Shown here one piece after another: positions 41,456-50,528 of a stretch of DNA of 64,000 bases. A program made the translations under genes and the position numbers. Source of the stretch: Salinispora oceanensis (GTDB taxonomy: Bacteria; Actinomycetota; Actinomycetes; Mycobacteriales; Micromonosporaceae). A model generated the notes under the pieces. That model worked only from the letters and a program-made list of their open reading frames with translations. It searched no databases and was not told where the DNA came from. The stretch covers positions 2,636,523-2,700,522 of the forward strand of contig NZ_KB911579.1 in NCBI RefSeq assembly GCF_000383575.1, written 5' to 3'. Position 1 is the first letter of the stretch, and each line of letters starts with the position of its first letter.

Positions 41456-42958
41456 ATGACGAGCGAGAAGCAGGCGAAGGCCAGCCACCGCGGCATTCCC
41501 AGCAGCAACGAGTTCCGTGAATTCATCGGCTCCGGATGGGCCAACCCCGACCGCGAGCCCACCCCCCGCGCCGCCGTGGCCGACCACGCCGCCCGGCGCC
41601 GGAGCGCGCTGTCGCAGCAGTTCCCCGGCGAGCGGCTCGTCATCCCCGCCGGCGGTCTGAAGGTGCGCAGCAACGACACCGACTACCCGTTCCGGCCGCA
41701 CACCGCCTTCGCCCACCTCTCCGGCCTCGGCGCGCACACCGACCCGGACAGCGTCCTGGTGCTCGACCCGAAGCCGGGCGGTGGCCACCACGCCATCCTC
41801 TACTTCCGGCCGCTGGCCCCGCGAGACAGCGAGGAGTTCTACGCCGACTCCCGTCGTGGCGAGTTCTGGGTGGGTCCGCGCCCGAGCATCGCCGACCGGG
41901 AGTCGGAGCTGGGCATCGCCGCGCGGCACATCGACTCGCTCGCCGACGACCTCGCCAAGGACGCCGCCGCCGCCCGGCTGCGGGTGGTCCGGGACGTCGA
42001 CTCCCGCCTCACCGAGCTGGTGGAGAACGTCCGTACCCAGGCCGGCGCGACCGGTTCGGAGCAGGAGCGGGAGGAGGCGGACGTGGAGTTCGCCCGGCAC
42101 CTCTCCACGATGCGCCTGATCAAGGACGAGTGGGAGGTGGGCGAGATGCGTAAGGCCGTCGCCGCCACCCACAAGGGCTTCGACGCGATGATCGCCTCGC
42201 TGCCCGAGGCGGTCCGCAAGGGCCGCGGCGAGCGTTGGGTCGAGGGCGTCTTCGGCCTCTACTCCCGGCACGAGGGCAACGGCGTCGGCTACGAGTCGAT
42301 CTGCGCCTCCGGCGACCACGCCAACACGATCCACTGGACGAAGAACACCGGCGAGGTTCGTGAAGGCGACCTGATCCTGATCGACTGTGGGATCGAGATC
42401 GACTCGCTCTTCACCGCCGACATCACCCGTACCCTGCCGGTCACCGGTCGCTTCACCGACGTGCAGCGCCGGATCTACGACGCCGTCTACGAGGCGCAGC
42501 AGGCCGGGCTGGCCGCGGTGAAGCCGGGCAACAAGTTCAGCGACATCCACGCCGCGGCCAACGCGGTGATCGCCCGGATCCTGCACGAGTGGGGGCTGCT
42601 GCCCGAGGGGGTCACCCTGGAGCAGACCCTGGACCGGGAGAAGGGCGGCTGGCACCGCCGCTGGATGGTCCACGGCACCTCGCACCACCTGGGCTTGGAC
42701 GTGCACGACTGCCAGCTGATGCTGCGCGAGAAGTACATGGACAGCGAGTTGCAGCCGGGCATGATCCTCACCGTCGAGCCGGGCCTCTACTTCAAGTCCG
42801 ACGACCTGCGGGTGCCGGCGGAGTTCCGCGGCAACGGCGTCCGGATCGAGGACGATGTGCTGGTGACCGAGGACGGCTGCGAGAACCTCTCCGCGGCGAT
42901 GCCGCGGACCTCCCACGAGGTGGAGGAGTGGATGGCGCGGGTCTGGGCGAACGCCTGA
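41456..42958 (+). CDS. Aminopeptidase P (Xaa-Pro aminopeptidase)
   Basis: A 500-residue two-domain peptidase. The N-terminal creatinase-like domain ends near residue 200; the C-terminal pita-bread domain has the five metal ligands in order: Asp in LILIDCGIEID, Asp in FTADITRTLPVTG, His in HGTSHHLGLDVHD, Glu in LTVEPGLYF and Glu in GVRIEDDVLV. It removes N-terminal residues before proline, cytosolic, with Mn2+. ATG 41456 follows a weak ribosome site. About 180 bases from the MaoC gene and not obviously part of the biosynthetic cluster; a strong hairpin follows. Confidence 0.94.
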   Translation: MTSEKQAKASHRGIPSSNEFREFIGSGWANPDREPTPRAAVADHAARRRSALSQQFPGERLVIPAGGLKVRSNDTDYPFRPHTAFAHLSGLGAHTDPDSVLVLDPKPGGGHHAILYFRPLAPRDSEEFYADSRRGEFWVGPRPSIADRESELGIAARHIDSLADDLAKDAAAARLRVVRDVDSRLTELVENVRTQAGATGSEQEREEADVEFARHLSTMRLIKDEWEVGEMRKAVAATHKGFDAMIASLPEAVRKGRGERWVEGVFGLYSRHEGNGVGYESICASGDHANTIHWTKNTGEVREGDLILIDCGIEIDSLFTADITRTLPVTGRFTDVQRRIYDAVYEAQQAGLAAVKPGNKFSDIHAAANAVIARILHEWGLLPEGVTLEQTLDREKGGWHRRWMVHGTSHHLGLDVHDCQLMLREKYMDSELQPGMILTVEPGLYFKSDDLRVPAEFRGNGVRIEDDVLVTEDGCENLSAAMPRTSHEVEEWMARVWANA

Positions 42959-42981
42959 CCCACCCACCCCCGTACGACGAT

Positions 42982-43015
42982 GTGGCCCGCGACCGGCGTA
43001 CCGGTCGCGGGCCAC
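42982..43015. terminator. Perfect 15-bp-stem hairpin between convergent genes
   Basis: GTGGCCCGCGACCGG (42982-42996), a CGTA loop, and the exact complement (43001-43015) lie between the aminopeptidase P gene (ends 42958) and the convergent FtsX-type permease gene (ends 43018). No T tract; likely bidirectional. Confidence 0.8.
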
Positions 43016-43017
43016 GC

Positions 43018-45405
43018 TCAGTTGCTCCGCGGACGCAGCTGGCGCCAGGACACGACGGCGCTCGCGGCTGTCGCCAGGGCCAGGGCGCCGAGGACCGCCC
43101 CGGCCACCACCGCACCACTGAGCTGCACGGACACGCGGGTCGTGGTCTCGGCGCCGAGACCCGAGGCGACGCCGGCCAGCGCCGGCACGGTGGCGAGCAG
43201 ACCCAGCACCGAACCGATGATCACCAGTAGTCCGGTCTCGCCGATCGCGACCCCGAGCAGCTGTCGCCGGGTGCCGCCGGCCGACCTCAGCACGGCGAGG
43301 CCGCGACGCCGCCCCACCGCCGCCAGAGCCATGCTGTTGGCCACCGCCAGCCCGCTGTAGCCGACCGCGACCACCGTGAGCATGCTCGCCAGGCTGTCGG
43401 TCAGCTCGGCGTCGGTGTGGTAGTCCTGCAGCGCGAACTCTTCGGCGTCGTGTAGCCGAGCGCCCGCGCCCAGTCGGGCCGGCGCCTGGTCGGCGGCGAG
43501 GAAGATGTTGTCGGTCAGGGCCGTCGGATCGTGCTCCCGGACCGTCTCCCGGGAGAGCACGAACGCGCCGCGGGTCGGGTCCGGGGGCAGCACCTCGGCG
43601 ACCCGCAACGGGGCGCTACGTCCATCGGCGAAGCGTACGGTGACCGTCGAGCCGGCCCGCACGTTCAGGAGTTCCGCCATCGCGGTGTCCAGGACCGCCT
43701 CGCCCGGCCGGGACCAGCGCGGGTCCCGCGACCCGACCCCGTCCAGCACGGTGTCGCCGCCGTCCGGCCGGGTCACGAAGAGGCGGGTCGGCAGCGGCGC
43801 CCGACCGGCCGGGTGCGCCCGGACCACCGCATCGCTCAGCCCGGGCGCGTTGCCGGGGTCAATGAGTACCTGCCCCGCCAGCTGCCGGGTGACCTCGGCG
43901 GGGTACGCCATCCGCATCGTCTCGACCAGACCACTGATCAAAACGGCGAAGCCCACCGCGACGATGACCGGGGCGGCGATGGAGGCGGCGCGGCGGGGCG
44001 AGTTGAGTAGCTCGGCCCGGACGAGCAGCGCGCCCGCGCCGCGGGACCGGCGGGCGAATGCTGCCGTCACCAGGCGTACCAGCGGCCCGATCACGACCGG
44101 CGCCAGCAACGCCGCGGCGGCGATGAGGCACATCGACGTCGTGAGGGCCAGGGTGACCCGTCGGTCCGCGTCGCCGACCGCGGTCAGGACGGCCAGCACC
44201 AGACCCAGACCGAGGATCGCCAGCCCGGTGGCCCCCCGGCCACGGCCCAACCGGCGCCGCTCCGTCGCGGCGTCGCGCAACGCCTCGATGGGCGCTATCC
44301 GGGCCGCCGAGCGGCTGGCCACCCCGGCGCCGAGCACGGCGATCCCGGTGCCGACCGCGCCGGCCGCCAGCAACGGCCACGCCGAGATGACTATCTGGGC
44401 GCCGGGCGGGGTGACGTCGAGCCGATCGAGCGACGCCAGCAGGGCGGGCGCGGCGAGGACACCAGCCAGGCAACCGACCACCGAGCCGAGTAGACCGAGC
44501 AGGACCGCCTCGCCGAGTACCAGGCGACGGAGCTGGCGCCGGTCGGCGCCGATCAGCCGGAGAAGCCCGATCTCGCGGCGGCGCTGCGCGGTGGCCAACG
44601 CCAGGGTGGCGGTAACCACGAAGATCGTGGTGAAGAGCGCCATGATCGTGATCGCGCCGATCAGCTGGGTGCCGAGGAACCGCCGGTGCGTGTGGTGCCC
44701 GGGCTCCACCACCCCACGGGCGGTACCGGTCAGCGCGGCGCCGCCGTCGCCGACGAGACTGCCGGCCCGGTCGGCGATCTCCGAGCTGGCGGAACCCGGC
44801 GCCACCAGCAGCCCGATCGTGGTCACCCCGGTGTCCCGCCGGGCCGCCTCGGCGTCGGTGAAGTAGAAGCCGGGCCCGGGTACCGTCCCGCTCACCGTGT
44901 AGGTGTGTATCCCGTCCGCGTGGCCGATCGGGAGCGTGGCCCCGACGGCCACCCCGAGAACGGAGCTCACCACCACCTCGTGGTCGGAGCGCGGAGCCCG
45001 GCCGGCGGTCAGCTCGTACGGCGCCAGCCGGGTGCTGGACCAGCCGTGCCCGGCCTCCACCGCGGCCTCGTCGGGCACCGGCTCGTCGTCAACGAAGGCC
45101 TGCGCATAGAAGCTGCGATCGATGATCGCGGCCTCGACGCCGTCGATCCCCTCGAGCTTCCGGACCAGGTCACCGGCTTCGTGCTCGCTCCACGGGACGC
45201 GGTCCCGGAGCGTGCCGGTCGGCTCCGCCGCCTGCTTCGCCACCACCAGAACCGGGGCGTTCGCCACCCGCGGCAGAGGTCTCGGCCGGCTCGAGTCGTA
45301 GAGCAGGAGGGCTGCGGCGATCAGGCCGACCCCCACCACGACGGCGAGGAAACTGGCGAGAAAGGAACGCCAGTGTTCGCGGAGATTGGCAGCGGCCAGC
45401 ATCAT
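43018..45405 (-). CDS. FtsX-family ABC transporter permease
   Basis: A 795-residue permease of the MacB/FtsX type with two copies of the FtsX domain: an N-terminal helix, a large extracytoplasmic part (about 45-235), three helices, another helix pair, a second extracytoplasmic part, and three C-terminal helices (GETGLLVIIGSVLGLLATVPAL region). RRREIGLLRLIGADRRQL and RRRGLAVLRSAGGTRRQL are the two cytoplasmic coupling-helix motifs. It would act with the ATPase encoded just upstream in export of lipids, peptides or in antibiotic resistance. GTG-less ATG 45405 overlaps the ATPase gene by 4 bases. Likely regulated by the divergent two-component system. Confidence 0.92.
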   Translation of the reverse strand: MMLAAANLREHWRSFLASFLAVVVGVGLIAAALLLYDSSRPRPLPRVANAPVLVVAKQAAEPTGTLRDRVPWSEHEAGDLVRKLEGIDGVEAAIIDRSFYAQAFVDDEPVPDEAAVEAGHGWSSTRLAPYELTAGRAPRSDHEVVVSSVLGVAVGATLPIGHADGIHTYTVSGTVPGPGFYFTDAEAARRDTGVTTIGLLVAPGSASSEIADRAGSLVGDGGAALTGTARGVVEPGHHTHRRFLGTQLIGAITIMALFTTIFVVTATLALATAQRRREIGLLRLIGADRRQLRRLVLGEAVLLGLLGSVVGCLAGVLAAPALLASLDRLDVTPPGAQIVISAWPLLAAGAVGTGIAVLGAGVASRSAARIAPIEALRDAATERRRLGRGRGATGLAILGLGLVLAVLTAVGDADRRVTLALTTSMCLIAAAALLAPVVIGPLVRLVTAAFARRSRGAGALLVRAELLNSPRRAASIAAPVIVAVGFAVLISGLVETMRMAYPAEVTRQLAGQVLIDPGNAPGLSDAVVRAHPAGRAPLPTRLFVTRPDGGDTVLDGVGSRDPRWSRPGEAVLDTAMAELLNVRAGSTVTVRFADGRSAPLRVAEVLPPDPTRGAFVLSRETVREHDPTALTDNIFLAADQAPARLGAGARLHDAEEFALQDYHTDAELTDSLASMLTVVAVGYSGLAVANSMALAAVGRRRGLAVLRSAGGTRRQLLGVAIGETGLLVIIGSVLGLLATVPALAGVASGLGAETTTRVSVQLSGAVVAGAVLGALALATAASAVVSWRQLRPRSN

Positions 45406-46163
45406 GCCCCCAGCCGCGCCATCTCGGCGGCGATCCGGCCGGGCTGCGACCCGTCCGCCGGATCGAGCTCCATCCGCTCGGCGATCCGACCATCCTGGAG
45501 GAAGACCACCCGGTCGGCGTACGACGCGGCGACCGGATCGTGGGTGACCATGACGGTGGTCTGTGCCCGCTGGTCAACCAGGCGGCGCAGCAGCGACAGC
45601 ACCTCCCGTGATGCCTCGGTGTCGAGCGCGCCGGTCGGCTCGTCGGCGAAGAGCACATCCGGGCGGGTGATCAGCGCGCGCGCCAACGCGACCCGCTGCT
45701 GCTGACCACCGGAGAGCTCGCTCGGCCGGTGCCCGGCGCGCTCGCCCAGGCCGACCGCGGTCAGCGTCCCGGTCACCTCCGCCCGGTCGGGGCGGCGGCC
45801 GGCGAAGCGCAGTGGTAGCTCCACGTTCTGCGCCGCGGTCAGGGACGCGACCAGGTTGAAGGCTTGGAAGACGAAGCCGATCCGTTGCCGCCGCAGGGCC
45901 GTACGCTGGCGCTCGTCCATCCCGCCGATCTCCTCGCCCGCGACGAAGACCCGTCCCGAGCTGGCCTCGTCCAGACCCGCAGCGCACTGCAGGAGAGTGG
46001 ACTTGCCGGAGCCGGAGGGGCCCATGATCGCGGTGAAGCTGCCCCGCGGAAAGCTGAGCGAGACCCGCTCCAGCGCCGGAACCTCCGCGCGGCCCCGGTG
46101 ATACACCTTGCGTACGCGGTCGAGCTCCACCGCCGGTGGGGAGGAAGGTCGAGTAGCAGTCAT
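45402..46163 (-). CDS. ABC transporter ATP-binding protein (MacB/LolD-type)
   Basis: A 253-residue ATPase: Walker A GPSGSGKSTLLQ, Q-loop GFVFQAFNLV, signature LSGGQQQRVALARAL, Walker B VLFADEPTGALD, switch His in MVTHDPVAA. The FQAFNLV and ADEPTGALD forms are those of the MacB/LolD/BceA group, in agreement with the FtsX-type permease downstream. Start taken at ATG 46163 (TCGAG-rich leader; weak ribosome site); an in-frame start at 46199 would add 12 residues. Divergent from the histidine kinase gene. Confidence 0.93.
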   Translation of the reverse strand: MTATRPSSPPAVELDRVRKVYHRGRAEVPALERVSLSFPRGSFTAIMGPSGSGKSTLLQCAAGLDEASSGRVFVAGEEIGGMDERQRTALRRQRIGFVFQAFNLVASLTAAQNVELPLRFAGRRPDRAEVTGTLTAVGLGERAGHRPSELSGGQQQRVALARALITRPDVLFADEPTGALDTEASREVLSLLRRLVDQRAQTTVMVTHDPVAASYADRVVFLQDGRIAERMELDPADGSQPGRIAAEMARLGA

Positions 46164-46272
46164 GCCGTCGATTCGACCGCGTCCAGACTCCACGCGCACT
46201 GATCCAGAAGATAGTCCTCAAGGTAGAGTCCGCCCTACTGTGCCAAGCTCCGTTCTGACCTACCGTGGCGCG

Positions 46273-47517
46273 GTGCGAAGTGATGGTGAGCGGCGAAGCC
46301 GGACCGCGTGGCAGGCGCTGGCCCGGCAGCCGCTGGGCTTCCTCACCTCGGCCTGGCCCTGGCGAGCGCTGCTCTACCTGACCTCAGGTCTGCTCGTCGG
46401 CGCCGTGACGATGTGCCTCTTCGTGGTGGCGGTCAGCGTCGGCCTCCTCACCGTCGTCGTGGTTGTCGGGGCCGCACTGCTGCTGGCCGCCGCGTTGATG
46501 GGGCTGCCCTTCGCCCGCCTGGAACGCTGGCGGCTGCAGCTGGTCGACCTGGATGGACTCCCAAACCCGCACCGACCACCGGCGGGGCAGGGGCCGCGCG
46601 CCTGGCTACGTACCCGGCTGAACGAGCCGGCGACCTGGCGGGAACTGGCCCTGCTGGTGATCTCACTGACCGCGCTCTACTGGGTCGACGCCGCCGTACT
46701 CGGCCTAGCCTTCGTGGTACCGGCGCTCTGCGTCGGTGCGCCGATCGACGACCCGGCCGCCTGGCCCTGGGCCGTGCTGGGCGGGCTGTTGTTCCTCGCG
46801 GCCCCCTACTCCCTGACCGCCTGGGCGGGCGCCCGCGCGGCACTGTGCCGGATCGTCCTCGCGCCCCGGGAAGCCGAAGTCGACCCGCACCTGAAGGAGG
46901 TCAGCGAGTCGCGGGCGCGGCTACTCGACGCGTTCGAGACCGAACGGGCGCGCATCGAGCGCGACCTGCACGACGGGGCCCAGCAGCGGCTCGTCGCGCT
47001 GAGCGTGACCCTCGGCCTGATCCGCCTGGACCTGCCCGAGACCTCCCCACTGCACCGGCAGCTCGCCGCCGCGCAGGAGCAGGTCGGGCTGGCCCTGGCC
47101 GACCTGCGGCACCTGGTCCGAGGCCTGAATCCGCAGGTCCTCACCGACAACGGGCTGGTGGCCGCGATCGAGGACGAGGCCAGCCGGTTTCCGGTTCCGG
47201 TCTCGCTCGACCTGCGGCTCACCGGCCGGCTACCGCAGCCGGTCGAGACCGCCGCCTACTACGCTCTCGCCGAGACACTGGCCAATGTGGCCAAGCACAG
47301 CCAGGCCACCCAGGTTGAGCTGGTCGGGCGGCACCACGCCGACATCCTGTCCCTGGCAGTCCGGGACAATGGTGTGGGCGGCGCGGAGGTCTCCGGTGGG
47401 ACCGGGCTGACCGGGCTGGCGGACCGGCTCGCCGTGCTGGACGGGCGGATGCGGGTCTCCAGCCCGCCGGGCGGCCCAACTCTCGTACTGATGGAGATCC
47501 CATGCCGCTTCGAGTGA
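46273..47517 (+). CDS. Sensor histidine kinase (NarL-family partner type)
   Basis: A 414-residue membrane sensor kinase. Hydrophobic helices fill residues about 25-75 and 125-195; a coiled linker then leads to the HisKA_3 motif ERARIERDLHDGAQQRLVAL with phosphoacceptor His233; AETLANVAKHSQAT, VRDNGVGG and GLTGLADRLAVLDG are the N, G1 and G2 boxes of the ATPase domain. Its type pairs with LuxR-type response regulators, encoded next with a 16-base overlap. Start uncertain: GTG 46273 and GTG 46240 are both in frame and neither has a good ribosome site. Probably senses a cell-envelope signal and controls the divergent ABC genes. Confidence 0.9.
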   Translation: MRSDGERRSRTAWQALARQPLGFLTSAWPWRALLYLTSGLLVGAVTMCLFVVAVSVGLLTVVVVVGAALLLAAALMGLPFARLERWRLQLVDLDGLPNPHRPPAGQGPRAWLRTRLNEPATWRELALLVISLTALYWVDAAVLGLAFVVPALCVGAPIDDPAAWPWAVLGGLLFLAAPYSLTAWAGARAALCRIVLAPREAEVDPHLKEVSESRARLLDAFETERARIERDLHDGAQQRLVALSVTLGLIRLDLPETSPLHRQLAAAQEQVGLALADLRHLVRGLNPQVLTDNGLVAAIEDEASRFPVPVSLDLRLTGRLPQPVETAAYYALAETLANVAKHSQATQVELVGRHHADILSLAVRDNGVGGAEVSGGTGLTGLADRLAVLDGRMRVSSPPGGPTLVLMEIPCRFE

Positions 47518-48149
47518 CCCTCGCCGAGGACTCCGCCCTGCTCCGGGAGGGGCTGGTGAGCATCCTTGGCCGGTTCGGGCACGACATCGTTGACGCGGTG
47601 GCCGACGCCGACTCGTTGACCGAGGCCGTCCAGGCCCGGCGCCCAGACCTCATCATCACCGACGTTCGGATGCCGCCGGGTAACGCCAACGACGGGCTGC
47701 GAGCCGCCGTACGGCTGCGCCACCGCCTCCCCCGCCTGCCGGTCCTGGTCCTCAGCCAGTACGTGGACCAGTCGTACGCGGCGCAGCTGCTGGACTCCGA
47801 CGACGGCGCGGGCGTCGGTTACCTCCTGAAGGACCGGGTCGGCGCGGTGGCGGAGTTCAACAGCGCGGTGGAGCAGGTCGCCGCCGGGGAAACGGTGATC
47901 GACCCCGAAGTGGTCCGTCAGCTGATGCGCCGCCGCTCCGACCCGAGGCGCCGGCTGACCGCCCGTGAGCTCGAGGTGCTCGCGCTGATGGCACAGGGCC
48001 GCTCCAATGACATGATCGGCCGGCAGCTACACGTCACGGACGCAGCGGTCAACAAGCACATCGGCAACATCTTCTGCAAACTTGACCTGCCGGTCGCCAC
48101 CGACGGCCACCGGCGGGTGCTCGCGGTGCTGGCCTACCTGCGCAGCTGA
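47502..48149 (+). CDS. LuxR/NarL-type response regulator
   Basis: A 215-residue regulator: receiver domain with Asp10 acidic pocket and phosphoacceptor Asp54 in DLIITDVRMPP, and a C-terminal LuxR-type helix-turn-helix (LTARELEVLALMAQGRSNDMIG and AVNKHIGNIFCKLDL). The LIITDVRMPP box and the NKHIGNIFCKL helix are those of DesR/NarL-type regulators. It overlaps its kinase gene by 16 bases, and the divergent FtsX-type exporter is the most likely target. Confidence 0.94.
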   Translation: MPLRVTLAEDSALLREGLVSILGRFGHDIVDAVADADSLTEAVQARRPDLIITDVRMPPGNANDGLRAAVRLRHRLPRLPVLVLSQYVDQSYAAQLLDSDDGAGVGYLLKDRVGAVAEFNSAVEQVAAGETVIDPEVVRQLMRRRSDPRRRLTARELEVLALMAQGRSNDMIGRQLHVTDAAVNKHIGNIFCKLDLPVATDGHRRVLAVLAYLRS

Positions 48150-48182
48150 AACGCCGGGGCACCAAGGTGGATGGCCGGACGG

Positions 48183-48878
48183 TCAGGCACCGCCGCGGGC
48201 CACCGAACCGATCAACTGGCGCTCGGTGTGGGTCATACTCAGCATGACCCACTGCACCTTGCCCCTGGTGATCAGGCCAACCATCTCCGGGTGCAGCTGG
48301 GTGAACCAGCTCTGCACGCTCACCAGCCCCAGCGCGCTCGCCGCCGTCGCCGCCTCCGCCGCCGTCAGCCGCTGGAGTAGCACGATGTCGCTGCGTACCA
48401 GGGCGGTGGAGTCCCAGCCGGCCAGGTCGTCGCGGACCACCAGGGTGGCCCGCCACGGCGCGCTCAGCCCCGGGTCGGGGCCGGTGACCGGGCCGGTGTC
48501 GACCACGACGAGCTGTGGTTCGGTCGGGTTGGCCGCGGCCGGGGGCGGGATACCCGGCGGCAGGAACGAGGCGATTTCCCGACCGATGACGCAGCGCCGC
48601 AGGAAGGCATCCCACTCCCGCTCGCGTCCGGTCTGGATGAAGAGCCGGGCGCCGAGCGCGATGGCGCGGAAGGCGATCAGCTGGGCGCTGCGGACGCCGC
48701 CGGTCAGCATCAGCCGGGTCGGTTCGGCGCGGAACAGGCGCAGCCCCACCGGCTCCTGCTGCCGGTTGCGACCGACGACCAGGCCACCGCCGCCAGCGAC
48801 CAGGCGCAGGCCGCCAACGGATGCGGCGTCGGTGCGGTGCAACCCCATCCGACTGTCCGGGAAAGCGACACTCTTCAC
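48183..48878 (-). CDS. Uncharacterised protein at the end of the ESX locus
   Basis: A 231-residue protein that starts at GTG 48878 and overlaps the eccE stop by 4 bases, so it is translationally coupled to it. No transmembrane segment or signal peptide is evident and no domain is recognised; it is an alpha/beta-looking protein with DRxAWDS-free, moderately conserved segments such as GLHRTDAASVGGLRLVAGGG and WRATLVVRDDLAGWDS. Position suggests a cytosolic accessory factor for type VII secretion. The two in-frame alternatives upstream run into eccE. Function unknown. Confidence 0.7.
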   Translation of the reverse strand: MKSVAFPDSRMGLHRTDAASVGGLRLVAGGGGLVVGRNRQQEPVGLRLFRAEPTRLMLTGGVRSAQLIAFRAIALGARLFIQTGREREWDAFLRRCVIGREIASFLPPGIPPPAAANPTEPQLVVVDTGPVTGPDPGLSAPWRATLVVRDDLAGWDSTALVRSDIVLLQRLTAAEAATAASALGLVSVQSWFTQLHPEMVGLITRGKVQWVMLSMTHTERQLIGSVARGGA

Positions 48879-50497
48879 CGCAGGAAACCTCCGAGCGGGA
48901 GCGTGGCGGCCACCCCGTGGGCGTGCTCGCCGTCGAGTCGTTGCAGCCGACCGCCGTGGCGGCGGATCGCCTCGTGCAGGGCCTGGTCGGCGGCGGCCAG
49001 ACCGTCCGGCCCGCTGCCCAACAGCCGGAAGGCCGCCTCCATGGCGAGGTCGTCGCCGTCCGCCCGGCTGGCGGCGATCGACACCACGCCCCCGGCGGCG
49101 GGAAGTCCCCGCAGCAGCGCGTCGATCTCCCATTGCCCGCTGGGCCAGTCCAGCAGCCGGTGGCAGCTCTGCCGGGCGCCCGTGGTCGACCAGGCCCGCC
49201 AGGACTCGCGGGCGAGTGGTTGCTCGCCGGCGCCGCCCGGCGCTACGCGGGTCAGGTGGGTGAGGGTGGTGACGGCGGCGAGCACCTCGTCCCGGTTGAG
49301 CATCCGCGCCGCCACCCGCTCCTGCCGCAGCAGCCGTCGGGTCCGCCGAATCACCCCGGTCAGCGTCGGGAGTAGGTCGCGGTCGGTGTGGAAGTCGGGA
49401 GTCCGCGCTGCCTGGAGCACCACCCACGCCTGCCGGCTGGCCGGCACGTCCCCATTGGTCAGTTCCCGGTACGCCCGGTCCACCGCCGCCGCGCCGGGGC
49501 GGGCACGTGGTGTCGGGGTCACCTGGATGAGCAGCTGCACCACCACCGGCGGTGCCTTCGCGTCTGCCGGTGGCAGGAGCGCAGCGGGGGAGGGCAGGGC
49601 CTGCGGAGCGCTCATCAGCAGGGCACCCTCGGTGGGGTCGACATCGAAGACGACGCTCAGCCCGGCCGGGTGGGTCAGCAACACCGCCGGCTGGTCGTCG
49701 ATCTCGACGCTCTCCAGCTCCACGCCGCGCCCCAGCTGGGCCAGGAGCTGCCGGGCCGGGTCCGGGTCGCCCGCGGTCAGCTGCCGGTGTCGCCTCCGGA
49801 AACCCCACCAGACCGAGACCCACTGGTGCAGCCAGCGGCCACGGAACCGGATCGCTGTCGGGGCGAGCGCCAACACCGCCACGACGGCGATCACGGCGGT
49901 CAGCGTCGTACTGTGCTGCGTGGCGGCGAGTACCGCCGCCACCCCGGACTGCCATGCGACCAGCTGGAAAACGGTGATCCCACCGATCCGAAGCGGAGGC
50001 CGGTACGGCCGCACCCGCCGGGCTGCCGGGGCGTCGGCCGCGGGCGGTGCGACGGTGGCGGTGGCGGACGAGGCGGGGGCTGCCGGCGTCGGCGACGCGG
50101 CCGTCGTGGCTGCGGCCGACTGTGCCGCCGCATTGGCCTGTGCCGCCGGGTTGGCCTGTGCCGCTGGGTTGGCCTGTGCTGCCGGGTTGGCCTGTGCTGC
50201 CGGGTTGGCCTGTGTCGCTGGGTTGGCCTGTGCTGCCGGCCTGGGTGGTGTTGCCCCTGTTCCCCGGGCGCCGTAGACGGTGCTGGTCGCCGCCCGGCCC
50301 TGCGCACGCTGCGCGGCCCAGGCATGACCGGGCCCACTGTCCGCCTGGCTCATTGGCCGGGCGGGCGCCGGCGCACCGGCCTGCTGCCCCGCCGCACCCC
50401 GTTGCTCGGGTGGCGGCTGCTGGGCCGGCTGGGCGGCTGCATCCGGGTGGTGCTGCCAACCCGGTTCACCTGGCCGTGCCGCACCCGGATGAGTCAC
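48875..50497 (-). CDS. eccE: Type VII secretion protein EccE
   Basis: A 540-residue protein. The first 170 residues are a long Pro/Ala/Gln-rich disordered region that includes six to seven hexapeptide repeats (QANPAA type); then IGGITVFQLVAWQSGVAAVLA and TAVIAVVAVLALAPTAI are two transmembrane helices, and a large cytoplasmic domain follows with GRWLHQWVSVWWGFRRR, the usual EccE entry to it. EccE belongs to the ESX membrane complex. GTG 50497 is preceded by AGGAGG. The extended N-terminal repeat is unlike mycobacterial EccE. Calls rest on topology and locus position. Confidence 0.75.
   Translation of the reverse strand: MTHPGAARPGEPGWQHHPDAAAQPAQQPPPEQRGAAGQQAGAPAPARPMSQADSGPGHAWAAQRAQGRAATSTVYGARGTGATPPRPAAQANPATQANPAAQANPAAQANPAAQANPAAQANAAAQSAAATTAASPTPAAPASSATATVAPPAADAPAARRVRPYRPPLRIGGITVFQLVAWQSGVAAVLAATQHSTTLTAVIAVVAVLALAPTAIRFRGRWLHQWVSVWWGFRRRHRQLTAGDPDPARQLLAQLGRGVELESVEIDDQPAVLLTHPAGLSVVFDVDPTEGALLMSAPQALPSPAALLPPADAKAPPVVVQLLIQVTPTPRARPGAAAVDRAYRELTNGDVPASRQAWVVLQAARTPDFHTDRDLLPTLTGVIRRTRRLLRQERVAARMLNRDEVLAAVTTLTHLTRVAPGGAGEQPLARESWRAWSTTGARQSCHRLLDWPSGQWEIDALLRGLPAAGGVVSIAASRADGDDLAMEAAFRLLGSGPDGLAAADQALHEAIRRHGGRLQRLDGEHAHGVAATLPLGGFLR
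50121..50240 (-). repeat. 18-bp tandem repeats encoding a QANPAA-type hexapeptide
   Basis: About seven 18-base units (on the plus strand of the form TTGGCCTGTGCTGCCGGG) run in tandem inside the N-terminal part of eccE, encoding repeated Gln-Ala-Asn-Pro-Ala-Ala. Differences between units are mostly synonymous third positions, so the amino-acid repeat is kept while the DNA drifts. Read directly from sequence. Confidence 0.85.
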
Positions 50498-50528
50498 CTC
50501 ACGTCCTCCTCAGCTGGGCCGCTACCAC

